Under the pieces are notes generated by a model, which did no database searches, was not told the origin of the DNA, and was given only the letters and a program-made list of their open reading frames with translations. A stretch of 64,000 nt of DNA from Gemmatimonadetes bacterium T265. GTDB lineage: Bacteria; Gemmatimonadota; Gemmatimonadetes; Gemmatimonadales; Gemmatimonadaceae. Shown piece by piece: positions 35,304 through 43,721 of this stretch. Location of the stretch: positions 62,001-126,000 of the forward strand of contig BPUI01000005.1 of assembly GCA_019973575.1 (NCBI GenBank), written 5' to 3'. A program made the position numbers and the translations under genes. Each line of letters begins with the position of its first letter. The stretch's first letter is position 1.

Positions 35304-38036
35304 TCAAACGGCAGCGAGGGTGTCGTCGTCCACATGGGCCGGCTCCTGAGTCGGATGCTGGGGAGGGGTGGAGCGCCGCAGCGCCCCGGGTATAGAGTCG
35401 ATCGAGAGGCGCGCCGCATTGGACGCCCTCGTGTCGGGGGCCGCGATCGCAGCGCCGGGCGGGGGCGCGAAGCCGAGCCGCGCGAGCCAGGTGCGCGGCC
35501 ACTCCGGGCCGTGGACGCGTTCGAGGTCGTCGACCTCACGGCGCACGGCGTCGGGCCCGAGCCCGGCGGGGAGCCCAACGAAGGCGCGCGCGACCGGGCC
35601 GAGTTGCAGCTTCACCACGCGCGAGCCGAGCGGACTGCGGACGTAGTAGTCACGCTTGGGGACTGCGGCCGCGACGAGCGCGATCTCCGGGTCCGTGAGG
35701 CCCAGTTCGCGGTAGCAGCGCGCGTTCGACTCGGTACCCGCCTCGGCGTTGGGCAGCAGGATGCGCGTCGGGCAGCTCTCGACGATCACCGCCTTGGCCG
35801 GGAGCTGGTCGAGCTGCGCCGGCGTGTGCAGCACGAGTACGACCGCCCCGTTCCGCTTCCGCTGCGTGAGCAGCCACGTGCGGAGCAGCTCGGGGAAGCC
35901 GGCCTTGAGCAGCGCGTGTACCTCCTCGACCACTGTGAGCGTCGGGCGTCCGTCGAGCCGGCGCTCGACGCGATGCGCGAGGTAGAGGAACGCGGGCGCG
36001 ATGACCCGGTCGCCTAACGCCAGCAGGTGTTTGAGCTCGAAGACCTGGAACTGCGCGTCGCCGACGGGGTCGGCCGTCGCGTCGAAGAGCTGGCCGTAGG
36101 TGCCGCCCGCGAGGTACGGCGCGAACGCCTCGCGCAGCGCTGTGTCCTGCACCTGCGTCACGAACTCCGTCAGCGTGCGGTGCGCCCGCGGCTGCTCGCC
36201 CAAGAGCGCGAGCGCCCGCGCGAGGCGCCCGCGCTGCTCCGGCGTGACGCGCAGGCCCTGCAGCTCGAGCAGCACCTCGAGCCAGCCGCCCGCCCACGCA
36301 CGCTCGTCGGCGCGGTCCACGTCGGCCAGGGGCTGGAACGCCACGGCGTCGGGCCGCCCGGCGCACAGGTCGTAGTGTTGCGCCCCGCACGCGCGCGCGA
36401 GCAGCCAGTGCGAGTAGTCGTAGTCGAAGACGACCGTCTGCGCGCCCAGCTCGGCGGCGTACCGCTGCCACTGCGCCTGCACGAGGCCGAGCAGGGTGCT
36501 CTTCCCCGCCCCGGTCGCGCCCACGACGACGGCATGTCCCACGTCGCCGACGTGCAGGTTGAGCCGGAACGGCGTCGACCCGTCCGTGGCGACGTGCATC
36601 AGCGGCGGCGACCCCGCCGGGAAGTACGGGCTCGGGTTGTGGGGCAGCCCCGGCCACACGCTCGTGAGCGGCCACAGGTCGGCCAGGTTCTTCGAGTGCA
36701 GTAGCGGCCGGCGCAGGTTCTGGTACCCGTGCCCGGGGAGCGAGCCGAAGAAGGCCTCCGGCGCGTTCACCGTCTCGGTCCGCGCCGTGAAACCGTGGTC
36801 GTGGAGCGCTCGCACCACCTCGGCCGCGTGCGCGGCCGACACCGCGGGGTCCTCGTCGGCCACGAGCACGACCTGGGTCGAGTAGCCGAACCGCACCGTG
36901 CCCGACGCGTTCGCCGCCTGCGCCGTGTTCAGATCGCGCAGCATCGCCGTCGCGTCCTGGTTGCCGAACAGCTCGTCCTCGCGCTGCCGCTCGTAGCCCG
37001 AGTGCTCGCGGTTGCTCGCCATCTCGCGGACGAATGTCCCGAAGTCTTTCCGCTTGGAGAACCACGCCTGCCGGTGCCGCCGGATCAGCCGGTCGGCCGT
37101 GCGCTGCCCGACGGGGATGAAGCGCGACGACCAGCGGTACGGCACCGGGAGCGCGTGCAGGAAGTCGAGTCGCCCGCCGCCGTGGTCCTCTGGGTAGCCC
37201 TCGACCGCGACGACATGCACGTGCCGGCCACCCACGCGCGGGACGAAGCCGGGCACGAACGCCTCGCTCGCGAGCACGCTGTTGAGGTAGGCGCCTAACG
37301 GCAGCGGCGTGACGGGGTGCTCCTGCGCCGTGAGGCAGCGGTGCAGGTGCGCGACGAGCGTCGCCGCGTCGAGTCGGTCCAGGTGGAAGCGCCCGCCGAG
37401 CCGCTGTTCGAGGAGCGCCGCCTGGCGCTGGAAGTGGTCGACCTCGCGCGCGCAGGCCGCGGCCGCGCTGTCGACGGCCCGCGGCCCGCCGGCGACGAAC
37501 ACCCGCGCCGCGCGCGACTGCGTCGCCGGCGGCGGCAGGTAAGTGACGGTGAGCGTGTACTCGCTCACGAACTGTCCCGGCCGCGTGTCCCCCGCCCGCC
37601 GGTGCCCCGCCCCGCCCGCGAACGCCGCCCGCCGCTCGGCGTCGATCCACGCCGGCACCGACACGTCGGGCACGTCGGAGGCGAGCGGCGGGAACGCGCT
37701 CGCCGGGTACGGCTCCGCCGGACGGCGGACGGCGTCGACGTGCCACATCCACCCGTCCGCGAACGGCAGCAGCGCGTCGTTCACCTGGCGCGCGAGCGCA
37801 TCGAGGGCGGCGCCGCTCGCGGTCGCCGTGTCGGGGCCGGTGTATCGCCAGCCGCCGAGCAGCGCGCCGTCCTTGTTGAGCACCACGGCGCGCGGTGGGC
37901 CCGCGACGAGGAAGCCCCACTGCAGCACGTCGGCGAGTCCCTCGGGCAGCACCCGGTGCTCGCGCGCGCGACCCACCACCGCGGCGAGCCCGGCGCCGGA
38001 CACGCCGCCGCACAGGATCGAGAGCGCGTCGAGCAT
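35304..38036 (-). CDS. trbE: TrbE/VirB4 family conjugation ATPase
   Basis: 910 residues, the largest T4SS protein. N-terminal CagE/TrbE domain (LQWGFLVAGPPRAVVLNKDGALLGGWRYTGPD), middle region RWSSRFIPVGQRTADRLIRRHRQAWFSKRKDF, then the ATPase: Walker A GATGAGKSTLLGLV near residue 505, and Walker B LTVVEEVHALL near 700, followed by LLTQRKRNGAVVLVLHTPAQL. It powers pilus assembly and substrate transfer at the inner membrane. ATG 38036 is 7 bp after the trbD stop. Its C-terminal 30 residues look variable and Pro/Ala-rich. Confidence 0.94.
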   Translation of the reverse strand: MLDALSILCGGVSGAGLAAVVGRAREHRVLPEGLADVLQWGFLVAGPPRAVVLNKDGALLGGWRYTGPDTATASGAALDALARQVNDALLPFADGWMWHVDAVRRPAEPYPASAFPPLASDVPDVSVPAWIDAERRAAFAGGAGHRRAGDTRPGQFVSEYTLTVTYLPPPATQSRAARVFVAGGPRAVDSAAAACAREVDHFQRQAALLEQRLGGRFHLDRLDAATLVAHLHRCLTAQEHPVTPLPLGAYLNSVLASEAFVPGFVPRVGGRHVHVVAVEGYPEDHGGGRLDFLHALPVPYRWSSRFIPVGQRTADRLIRRHRQAWFSKRKDFGTFVREMASNREHSGYERQREDELFGNQDATAMLRDLNTAQAANASGTVRFGYSTQVVLVADEDPAVSAAHAAEVVRALHDHGFTARTETVNAPEAFFGSLPGHGYQNLRRPLLHSKNLADLWPLTSVWPGLPHNPSPYFPAGSPPLMHVATDGSTPFRLNLHVGDVGHAVVVGATGAGKSTLLGLVQAQWQRYAAELGAQTVVFDYDYSHWLLARACGAQHYDLCAGRPDAVAFQPLADVDRADERAWAGGWLEVLLELQGLRVTPEQRGRLARALALLGEQPRAHRTLTEFVTQVQDTALREAFAPYLAGGTYGQLFDATADPVGDAQFQVFELKHLLALGDRVIAPAFLYLAHRVERRLDGRPTLTVVEEVHALLKAGFPELLRTWLLTQRKRNGAVVLVLHTPAQLDQLPAKAVIVESCPTRILLPNAEAGTESNARCYRELGLTDPEIALVAAAVPKRDYYVRSPLGSRVVKLQLGPVARAFVGLPAGLGPDAVRREVDDLERVHGPEWPRTWLARLGFAPPPGAAIAAPDTRASNAARLSIDSIPGALRRSTPPQHPTQEPAHVDDDTLAAV

Positions 38037-38043
38037 TGCGGCC

Positions 38044-38406
38044 TCAGGCGAGCGGCGGGAGCGACGCGCGTGCGCGGCTCGCGCGCCGGAGCGCGGCCCG
38101 CGGGTCGGCGTGCGACGGGTAGTACGCGCGCCAGCGGAGGCTTCGCACGTAGACCGCGGTGGCCATCGGGTCGCGCGCGGTGAGCCACGCCATCGTGGGG
38201 TGAATCACGCCAACGACGAGCGCCACGATCCCGAGCGTGATCAGGTGCGGCCCGACGCTCATCAGCAGCCCGGCCGCGACGGTCACCTCAAGCGCGAGCA
38301 CCGGGCGTTCGACGCCAGCGAGCAGTACGGGACGGACGAGCGCCGGGTGGACGCGGCGTGCGGGGGCGCCGGACTCGGCCCCCGCATTCTCACCCGTTCG
38401 TACCAT
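38044..38406 (-). CDS. trbD: TrbD/VirB3 family membrane protein
   Basis: 120 residues with one or two hydrophobic segments (LLAGVERPVLALEVTVAAGLLMSVGPHLITLGIVALVVGVIHP) and the VirB3 feature RPVLLAGVERP. It then has a hydrophilic C-terminal part (YVRSLRWRAYYPSHADPRA). VirB3 works with VirB4 and VirB6 at the channel base. ATG 38406 is preferred over GTG 38433, because the latter would place the palindrome 38414-38427 within the coding sequence. Between trbC and trbE as in other trb operons. Confidence 0.87.
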   Translation of the reverse strand: MVRTGENAGAESGAPARRVHPALVRPVLLAGVERPVLALEVTVAAGLLMSVGPHLITLGIVALVVGVIHPTMAWLTARDPMATAVYVRSLRWRAYYPSHADPRAALRRASRARASLPPLA

Positions 38407-38413
38407 CGCCCCG

Positions 38414-38427
38414 GAAGTGTTCACTTC
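38414..38427. promoter_or_regulatory. AAGTG-N2-CACTT palindrome at trbD start
   Basis: GAAGTGTTCACTTC, perfect; with flanking G and C the symmetry extends to 16 bp (38413-38428). It lies 8-21 bp upstream of the trbD ATG and 24 bp after the trbC stop. Confidence 0.78.
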
Positions 38428-38450
38428 CTGCACAACGCCTCACTGCAGCG

Positions 38451-38807
38451 TCAGAGGGTCGCCCCGGCGACGATGCCGAGGTTGGCGAGGAGCGTCACTG
38501 AACCGAGGGCGATGGCGCCGCCGAACGCGATCTGGCCGAGCTTCTTGAGGCCCTCCTCATTGCGGGTGAACGCCCACAGGATCCCGCACCCGACGACTGC
38601 CAGCAGAACGAGGACGCGCGCCGTCGTGGTGGACAGGTTGCTCAGGATGTTGGTGAGCGGCGTGTCCCACGGCATCGCGGCGCCGCCGGCGGCCCACGCG
38701 GGCGCGGCGGCGAGCATCAGGCCGGCAAACAGCGCGGCGCCGCGCGCCGCGTGCGGGACGGCAGCGCGGGCGCGGAGGGCGACGCGGGGGAGCTGGCGAC
38801 GGGACAT
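38451..38807 (-). CDS. trbC: TrbC/VirB2 family pilin precursor
   Basis: 118 residues. A long signal sequence (VPHAARGAALFAGLMLAAAPAWAAGGAA) leads into a two-helix pilin: LTNILSNLSTTTARVLVLLAVVGCGILWAF and KKLGQIAFGGAIALGSVTLLANLGI, with a basic loop TRNEEGLKK between. This is the classic VirB2/TrbC layout; TraF (25948) would process and possibly cyclise it. Start ATG 38807 has GGAGGTTCCGCCC just upstream. Confidence 0.9.
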   Translation of the reverse strand: MSRRQLPRVALRARAAVPHAARGAALFAGLMLAAAPAWAAGGAAMPWDTPLTNILSNLSTTTARVLVLLAVVGCGILWAFTRNEEGLKKLGQIAFGGAIALGSVTLLANLGIVAGATL

Positions 38808-38862
38808 GGGCGGAACCTCCTGTGGCGTTAGGCGGCCGGCGTCGGGGTGGGCCGGCGGGGCG

Positions 38863-38881
38863 CCGGGGCCGGATGCCCCGG
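38863..38881 (-). terminator. Hairpin between trbB and trbC
   Basis: CCGGGGC and GCCCCGG arms (7 bp, perfect) with a CGGAT loop in the 98-bp gap between trbB and trbC. It could attenuate readthrough or protect the pilin mRNA end. No T-run follows, so function is uncertain. Confidence 0.3.
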
Positions 38882-38905
38882 TCCGGCGGGCAGGCGCGGG
38901 CGCGC

Positions 38906-39892
38906 TCAGACGGGCAGCCACGCGCCGTGCTCGGAGCAGCGGCGCAGCGCGAACCCGCCCGCCGCCGAGTAGCCGTCGACGCGCACGAGGTCCGTGACGC
39001 GCCGGTTCTGGTTGTTGCCGCTGAGCACCATGACCAGCCCGACCGCCTCCCCGACGAGGTCGAGCTGCGGGGGCACGTTGGCGCGCTGGGCGAGTCGGTC
39101 GAGGCGGTGGAGCGCGCCTAACGCGCTCTCCGCGTGCGTCGTGCAGAAGCCGCCAGGGTGGCCGGTGGCGGACGCGTCCAGGAAGTCGAGCGCAGCCTCG
39201 TCGCGCACCTCGCCGAGCACGATGCGAGTGGGCGAGGCGCGGAGCGTCGCCTTGAGCAGCGCTGCGAAGGACAGCTCCGGCGTGGTCCGGAGCGCGAGAT
39301 GATTTTCGAGCGGGCACGCCAGCTCGGGCGTGTCCTCGAGAATGACGAGGCGGTCGTCGGGGCACCACCGGCCGATCTCGGCCAGCAGCGAGCGGCCGAG
39401 CGTCGTCTTGCCGGAGCCCGTGCCGCCGCAGATGACGAGGGTGCGGCGGTCCTCCACGGCGCAGCGGAGCGCGGTGAGAAACGCCTGAGGCATGCGGCCG
39501 CGCGCGACGTACTCGTCGAGCGTCGGTGTGTACGTCGGCCGCTTGCGGATCACGAGCCCGTAGCCGGCGGCTGCGGGCGGCACGAACGCCTGCAGGCGCG
39601 CGCCGCCGTACGGGGCCGCGTCGGGGAGCTGCGCGGCGAGCACCGGGCGCGCGGGCCCGAGGGCGACGGCGTGCGCGGTGGCGACGACGTGGAGCCACGA
39701 CTCGAGGCGCTCGGGCGGCAAGAACACGTCGGTCGCCACCGGCCCCCGCGACCACGTGTCGAGGCGGAGGCGCCCGTCCTGCGGGTTCACCACCCCCTCG
39801 GTCACGTCGTCGTCGGCCAGCACGGACGTCGCGAACTCCCGGCACAACCGGGTCAGCCGCTCCGCACCAGCGTCGTCGTCACGCCACGGCAT
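38906..39892 (-). CDS. trbB: TrbB/VirB11 family secretion ATPase
   Basis: 328 residues from ATG 39892. N-terminal domain, then YGLVIRKRPTYTPTLDEYVARG, Walker A ICGGTGSGKTTLGRSL near residue 155, LVILEDTPELACPLENHLALRTTPELSFAALLKATLRASPTRIVLGEVRDEAALDFLDA (Asp box and Walker B) and the His box GHPGGFCTTHAESALGALHRLDRL. It is a hexameric ATPase that drives pilus assembly at the inner-membrane face. First gene of the trb operon; GGGGGCAGG precedes the ATG. Confidence 0.94.
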   Translation of the reverse strand: MPWRDDDAGAERLTRLCREFATSVLADDDVTEGVVNPQDGRLRLDTWSRGPVATDVFLPPERLESWLHVVATAHAVALGPARPVLAAQLPDAAPYGGARLQAFVPPAAAGYGLVIRKRPTYTPTLDEYVARGRMPQAFLTALRCAVEDRRTLVICGGTGSGKTTLGRSLLAEIGRWCPDDRLVILEDTPELACPLENHLALRTTPELSFAALLKATLRASPTRIVLGEVRDEAALDFLDASATGHPGGFCTTHAESALGALHRLDRLAQRANVPPQLDLVGEAVGLVMVLSGNNQNRRVTDLVRVDGYSAAGGFALRRCSEHGAWLPV

Positions 39893-40348
39893 CCTGCCCC
39901 CTGCTTGCTGCTGGCGTGCTGCGCGCGGGCCACGGGCGGCGCTCGCGACGGCAGACACGCGTGTGCAGCCATCATCGCGCGGGGACGACCGAGGGCGCTA
40001 CGCTCCGTTTGGTTCCGGGGCGGCTGGTTCGGGACGGTGCGGTTCCGTACCGAGCGGTACCGGCGTGCCTAACCGTCGTGGCGCGACATCGCCGGCTGGA
40101 CGACACCGGAGACCCGTGTCACAACTCATCCCGGGACCTAGCTGCGCTCTGCAGTCGGGCTGTTTCAGTCCGAGGGGTTTCGAGGGAGGCTCGTCGGCGA
40201 GGGTCGGACACCCCCCCCGAGCTGCGCGGGAGCAGCTCGACGGGCGGCGCGCCGTTAGGGCCGGCGCCGGGGTGGCGAGGCGAGCCCAAGCATTCCGGCC
40301 GTCCGGGGTCGCCTAGGTGCGACCGAGCGCACGTCGGCGGCCGGCCCG
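39893..40348. other. Gene-free region upstream of the trb operon
   Basis: No convincing gene on either strand. It must contain the trb operon promoter (minus strand), but I cannot pick clear -35/-10 boxes. One perfect inverted repeat GTACCG-AG-CGGTAC lies at 40047-40060 about 155 bp upstream of trbB. The AAGTG palindrome found inside the trb operon is absent here. Confidence 0.6.
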
Positions 40349-40392
40349 TTGACCTTGCTCAGCAAGGCATAGTACCTTGCCGAACAAGGTAC
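40349..40392 (+). promoter_or_regulatory. padR promoter with two palindromic operators
   Basis: CCTTGC-TCA-GCAAGG (40353-40367) and GTACCTTG-CCGAA-CAAGGTAC (40372-40392) are perfect inverted repeats that share ACCTTG/CAAGG arms and are spaced about 22 bp (two turns) centre to centre. A -35 TTGACC begins at 40349 and overlaps the first. PadR regulators typically bind their own promoter, so autoregulation is likely. Confidence 0.65.
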
Positions 40393-40417
40393 CCCGTCCG
40401 CCCCGCGCCTGCACCGC

Positions 40418-40792
40418 ATGGATTACGACCGCGAGTTCCTGACCGGCACCGTCGGCCTCCTCATCCTCTCGCTCCTGGGCGAGCGGGCGATGTACGGTTA
40501 CGAGCTGGTACAGGAGGCGGAGCGCCGGAGTGCGCAGCAGTTCCAGCTCAAGGAGGGCACCATCTACCCGGCCCTCCACCAGATGGAGCGGGCCGGGCTC
40601 CTCGTCGCCGAGTGGCGCGAGGGCGAGACGGGGCGCGCGCGGAAGTACTACGCGCTGACGCCCAAGGGCCGGCGCACGGCGGCGTCCAAGCGGCGGCAGT
40701 GGGCGGCCCTCGCCGCGGCCGTGGGCGCCATCCTCGCGGTGCCACGCGCGGCCACCCCGGCCGCGGGGGACGCCGATGCCTCACGTGTCTGA
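40418..40792 (+). CDS. PadR-family transcriptional regulator
   Basis: 124 residues: winged helix LLILSLLGERAMYGYELVQEAERRSAQQFQLKEGTIYPALHQMERAGLLVAEWREGETGRARKYYALTPKGRR, the typical PadR N-terminal domain, with a short hydrophobic C-terminus. This subgroup commonly sits before permease-prefix and ADOP-type permease genes in Gemmatimonadota and Acidobacteriota (general knowledge). ATG 40418 is 26 bp after the second operator. Its end overlaps the next gene by 17 bp. Confidence 0.9.
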   Translation: MDYDREFLTGTVGLLILSLLGERAMYGYELVQEAERRSAQQFQLKEGTIYPALHQMERAGLLVAEWREGETGRARKYYALTPKGRRTAASKRRQWAALAAAVGAILAVPRAATPAAGDADASRV

Positions 40793-41474
40793 CGTGCCTA
40801 ACGATCCGGGCGAGGCGCCCGCCGGGACGCCGGTCGAGACCCTCGTCGAGCGGCTGGTGCGCGACGCGCGCCTGCCGAGCGCGCCGGCGCGCGCCGACCT
40901 CCGGCGCGAGCTGACCGCGCACTTCGAGGACGCGCTCGCGTCCGCGGAGGCGCGCGGCATCGCGCCGGCCGAGGCCCTTGAGGCGGCGCTGGCGCGGTTC
41001 GGCGACGTCCCGGCCGTCGCCGCCGGGCTGCGCCGCGCCCACCGGCCGGGGCGGGCCGCGCTCTACGCGGCCAAGGTGCTCGCCTCGGGCGCGGCGTCGC
41101 TGGCCGCCGCGGTGGCGCTCCAGGCGCTCGCGCACCCCGGCCTTGCGTTCGGCCCCGACGGCCCGCGCCTGCCGCCGTGGCACGCGCCCGCGGTCCGCGC
41201 CGCGGTCGGCCTCGTCCTCGTCGCCGTCGCCGCCTGGGAGCTCGACGTCGCCCCGCTCTGCGTGCGGCTCGACCGCCGGCCGGCCCGGCTGCTGGCCACG
41301 TTCGCGGCGCTCCTCGCGGCGGTCACCGTCACGCACACGGCCCTCCACGACGTGCTGGCGCCCGCGCAGGTGCTCCTCCGCACCGCGGCGACGGTCGCGG
41401 CGTGGGTGGCGGCCGTGGCCATCGTCGCGCGGGTCGACCTCGCCTTCGTCCGCCGGTTCGGGTCGGCGGTGTAG
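40776..41474 (+). CDS. Permease prefix domain membrane protein
   Basis: 232 residues. N-terminal soluble domain: RLVRDARLPSAPARADLRRELTAHFEDALASAEARGIAPAEALEAALARFGD, a permease-prefix signature. Then four hydrophobic segments (AAKVLASGAASLAAAVALQAL, VRAAVGLVLVAVAAWELDV, LLATFAALLAAVTVTHTAL, LRTAATVAAWVAAVAIVARV). It is translationally coupled to padR and precedes the interrupted permease, forming a padR/prefix/ADOP unit. It is probably a small accessory subunit of the MacB-like exporter. Confidence 0.75.
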   Translation: MPHVSDVPNDPGEAPAGTPVETLVERLVRDARLPSAPARADLRRELTAHFEDALASAEARGIAPAEALEAALARFGDVPAVAAGLRRAHRPGRAALYAAKVLASGAASLAAAVALQALAHPGLAFGPDGPRLPPWHAPAVRAAVGLVLVAVAAWELDVAPLCVRLDRRPARLLATFAALLAAVTVTHTALHDVLAPAQVLLRTAATVAAWVAAVAIVARVDLAFVRRFGSAV

Positions 41475-41535
41475 CGCGGGCGTCGCGCCGTCGCACCACA
41501 GGCCTGCCGTCGTCGTCTCACCTGTGCCCGGGGGC

Positions 41536-41765
41536 ATGCGCATGTCGCGGTTCGAGCAGAGGGTCGCGCAGGGGTTCGGTCGCGCGTTCGAGACGGCCCG
41601 CCGCGAGGTCCGCCACGCGTGGCGCGCCGTCCGGCGGATCCCGGGGCTCGCGCTCGTCGTCGTCCTGTCGTTAGGCGTCGGCGTCGGGGTCAACACGGCG
41701 GTCTTCTCGTGGCTGGAGGCCGTGGTGCTCCGGCCGCTGCCGGGCGTGCGCGGCGGCGCGGACTT
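41536..41765 (+). pseudogene. 5' fragment of an ADOP-type (MacB/FtsX-like) permease
   Basis: From ATG 41536: cytosolic RREVRHAWRAVRRIPGLALVVVLSLGVGVGVNTAVFSWLEAVVLRPLPGV, the typical N-terminus of ADOP permeases with '[23 protein letters not shown]'. The reading frame is split after GGAD by an IS3-family element whose left end is at 41766. Continues at 43076. Confidence 0.82.
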
Positions 41766-41830
41766 TGGAGTTGCCCCGCTGAAACGGACGCCTCGATAAG
41801 CTCTGCTATGCTGCAGGGCGGAGGTGGACG

Positions 41831-42157
41831 ATGGCGGGAGAGCCGAAGACGCGGCGCGCGTTCAGTGCCGAATTCAAGATCGAAGCGTTGCGCCGGATGG
41901 CGGAGCGGCGCGCAGCCGGGGTGTCGCTGAAGCAGATCGGCCGCGAGCTGGATGTACGAGACGACCTGCTGCGGAAGTGGCAGCGCCAAGCCAAGGAGCG
42001 CGCCGGGGCGCCGCCCGCCGACGTGTTCCCCGGGCAGGGGCGGTTGCCGGCGGACGAGGCCGAGTTGAAGCGCCTGGAACGGGAGAACGCGCGGCTGAAG
42101 CAGGAGGTCGCGTTTCTAAAAACCGCGGCGGTGTACTTCGCGAGGGAGTCGCGGTGA
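41831..42157 (+). CDS. IS3-family OrfA (transposase subunit)
   Basis: 108 residues: helix-turn-helix RRAFSAEFKIEALRRMAERRAAGVSLKQIGRELDVRDDLLRKWQRQ, then a leucine zipper-like ELKRLERENARLKQEVAFLKTAAVYFA. OrfA binds the inverted repeats and, by programmed -1 frameshift, is fused to OrfB. A run CTAAAAAC at 42117-42124 lies just before the overlap and may be the slippery site. The stop overlaps the orfB GTG. Confidence 0.88.
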   Translation: MAGEPKTRRAFSAEFKIEALRRMAERRAAGVSLKQIGRELDVRDDLLRKWQRQAKERAGAPPADVFPGQGRLPADEAELKRLERENARLKQEVAFLKTAAVYFARESR

Positions 42158-43044
42158 GCGACAAGTACGCCGTGATCGCGGCCGAGCGCGGGACGTACCC
42201 CGTGCGATGGATGTGCGCGCTGTTGGGCGTGAGCGTGGCCGGCTTCTACGGCGCACAGCGCCGGCCGCCGGGCACGCGCGCCGCCGCGGACGAGCGGGTG
42301 CGGGTGGAGGTGCGCGCCGCACACGCGAAGAGTCACCGGCGCTACGGGGCGCCGCGAGTGCATCGCGAGCTGCGCGCGGCCGGCGTACGCGTCGCCAAGA
42401 AGCGCGTCGCGCGGCTCATGCGCGAGGACGGCCTCGTGGCGCGCCGCGCGCAGCGCCGCGTACGCACGACCGACTCGGCGCATGCGCACCCGGTCGCGCC
42501 GAACGTGGTGGCGCGCGACTTCGCGGTCGCGGACCAGCCCGGGCTCGACCGCGTTTGGGTCGCCGATTTCACGTACATCCCCACGCGCGAGGGCTGGCTG
42601 TTCCTGGCGGTCGTGCTCGACCTGGCGAGCCGCCGCGTGGTGGGGTGGGCGGTGCGCGAGACGATGGAGACCGAGCTCGTGCTCGCGGCCCTGCATGCGG
42701 CGCTCGCCGACCGGCGCCCCGCGCCCGGGCTCGTGTGTCACTCGGATCGTGGGTCGCAATACGCGAGCGCGGCCTACCAGGTGCTGCTCGCTGCGTCTGG
42801 CGCGGTGCCGAGCATGAGCGCAAAAGGCGATTGCTACGATAATGCTGTTGCCGAGGCCTTCTTCGCGACGCTCGAACACGAGCTACTGGCTGATGTCACC
42901 TTCGTGTCGCGCGCGGCGGCGCGGCCCGCGATCTTCGACTTCCTCTTCTGGTACAACGGCGAGCGGCGCCACTCGAGCCTCGACTACGTGAGTCCCGTCG
43001 CCTATGAGCAGCACCTGACCGCGCGCCCCGCGCGAGCAGCCTAA
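42154..43044 (+). CDS. IS3-family OrfB transposase (DDE, rve domain)
   Basis: 296 residues from GTG 42154. N-terminal HTH_21 region (RRYGAPRVHRELRAAGVRVAKKRVARLMREDGLVAR), then the DDE core: VWVADFTYIPTREGWLFLAVVLDLASRRVVGWAV (first Asp), [12 protein letters not shown] (second Asp) and YDNAVAEAFFATLEHE (Glu). All catalytic residues are intact. It lies in the -1 frame relative to orfA, which is open across the overlap, so a fused OrfAB is likely. Confidence 0.9.
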   Translation: MSDKYAVIAAERGTYPVRWMCALLGVSVAGFYGAQRRPPGTRAAADERVRVEVRAAHAKSHRRYGAPRVHRELRAAGVRVAKKRVARLMREDGLVARRAQRRVRTTDSAHAHPVAPNVVARDFAVADQPGLDRVWVADFTYIPTREGWLFLAVVLDLASRRVVGWAVRETMETELVLAALHAALADRRPAPGLVCHSDRGSQYASAAYQVLLAASGAVPSMSAKGDCYDNAVAEAFFATLEHELLADVTFVSRAAARPAIFDFLFWYNGERRHSSLDYVSPVAYEQHLTARPARAA

Positions 43045-43075
43045 ACTCCGCGTCCGTTCCTCGGGGTCAGCTCCA

Positions 43076-43685
43076 CTTCCACTTCGTCGAGCCCCGCGGC
43101 GCGGCCGACGGGTCGTACCCGCGCGTCTCGTGGCCCGAGTACCAGGACCAGCGCGGGCGGCTGCGCACGTTCCGCGACCTGGTCGCGTTCCGCATGACGC
43201 CGCTCAACGTCGGCGCCCCCGACCGCGCCGAGCGCACGTACGGGCGGCTCGCCTCCGCCAACTTCTTCGGGGCGCTCGGCCTCACGCCGGCCCGCGGCCG
43301 CTTCTTCGCGCCCGTCTTCGCCGTGCTCGGCCCCCTGCGGCTCGCGCTCGCGGCGGTCGACATCTACGCGGTGGTCGCGTACGCGGTCGCGCGGCGCGCC
43401 GGGGAGCTCGGCCTGCGGCTCGCGCTCGGCGCGACGCCGCGGCGGCTCGTGCGGCTCGTGCGGCAGATCGTGCGCGAGACGCTCGGCGTGGCCGGGCGCG
43501 GCGCCGGCGCGGGGTGGGGCCTGGCGCTCCTCGTCCAGCTGCACCTGGCGCGCGGCCGCGCGCCCGACGCCGTCGTCTTCCTCGGGGTGCCGGCGCTGCT
43601 CCTGGACGTCGCCGCCGTCGCGAGCTGGCGGCCGGCGCGCCGCGCGGCGCGCGCGGACCCGCTCGTCGCGTTGCGCCTGGAATAG
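43076..43685 (+). pseudogene. 3' part of the interrupted ADOP-type permease, with internal deletion
   Basis: Continues the frame of 41536: HFVEPRGAADGSYPRVSWPEYQDQRGRLRTFRDLVAFRMTPLNVG ... NFFGALGLTPARGRFFAP. At about 43312 it jumps directly to the C-terminal FtsX-like segment VFAVLGPLRLALAAVDIYAVVAYAVARRAGELGLRLALGATPRRLVRLV and RPARRAARADPLVALRLE. ADOP permeases are around 800-900 residues, so several hundred residues are missing. Even without the IS the exporter would be defective, which means the deletion is independent of the insertion. Confidence 0.8.
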
Positions 43686-43721
43686 CACGGCCTTCCTCCC
43701 ACCGTCTGCACCTCACGCACG

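Larger units (their letters stand above)
41766..43075 (+). mobile_element. IS3-family insertion sequence, 1310 bp
   Basis: Left end begins TGGAGTTGCCCCG at 41766; the right end, read inward from 43075, begins TGGAGCTGACCCCG, and both share AACGGACGC. It holds orfA and orfB in IS3 arrangement. A 3-bp CTT is present on both sides (41763-41765 and 43076-43078), a plausible target duplication. Removal of the element and one CTT restores the permease frame, so insertion is recent and precise. Confidence 0.87.
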
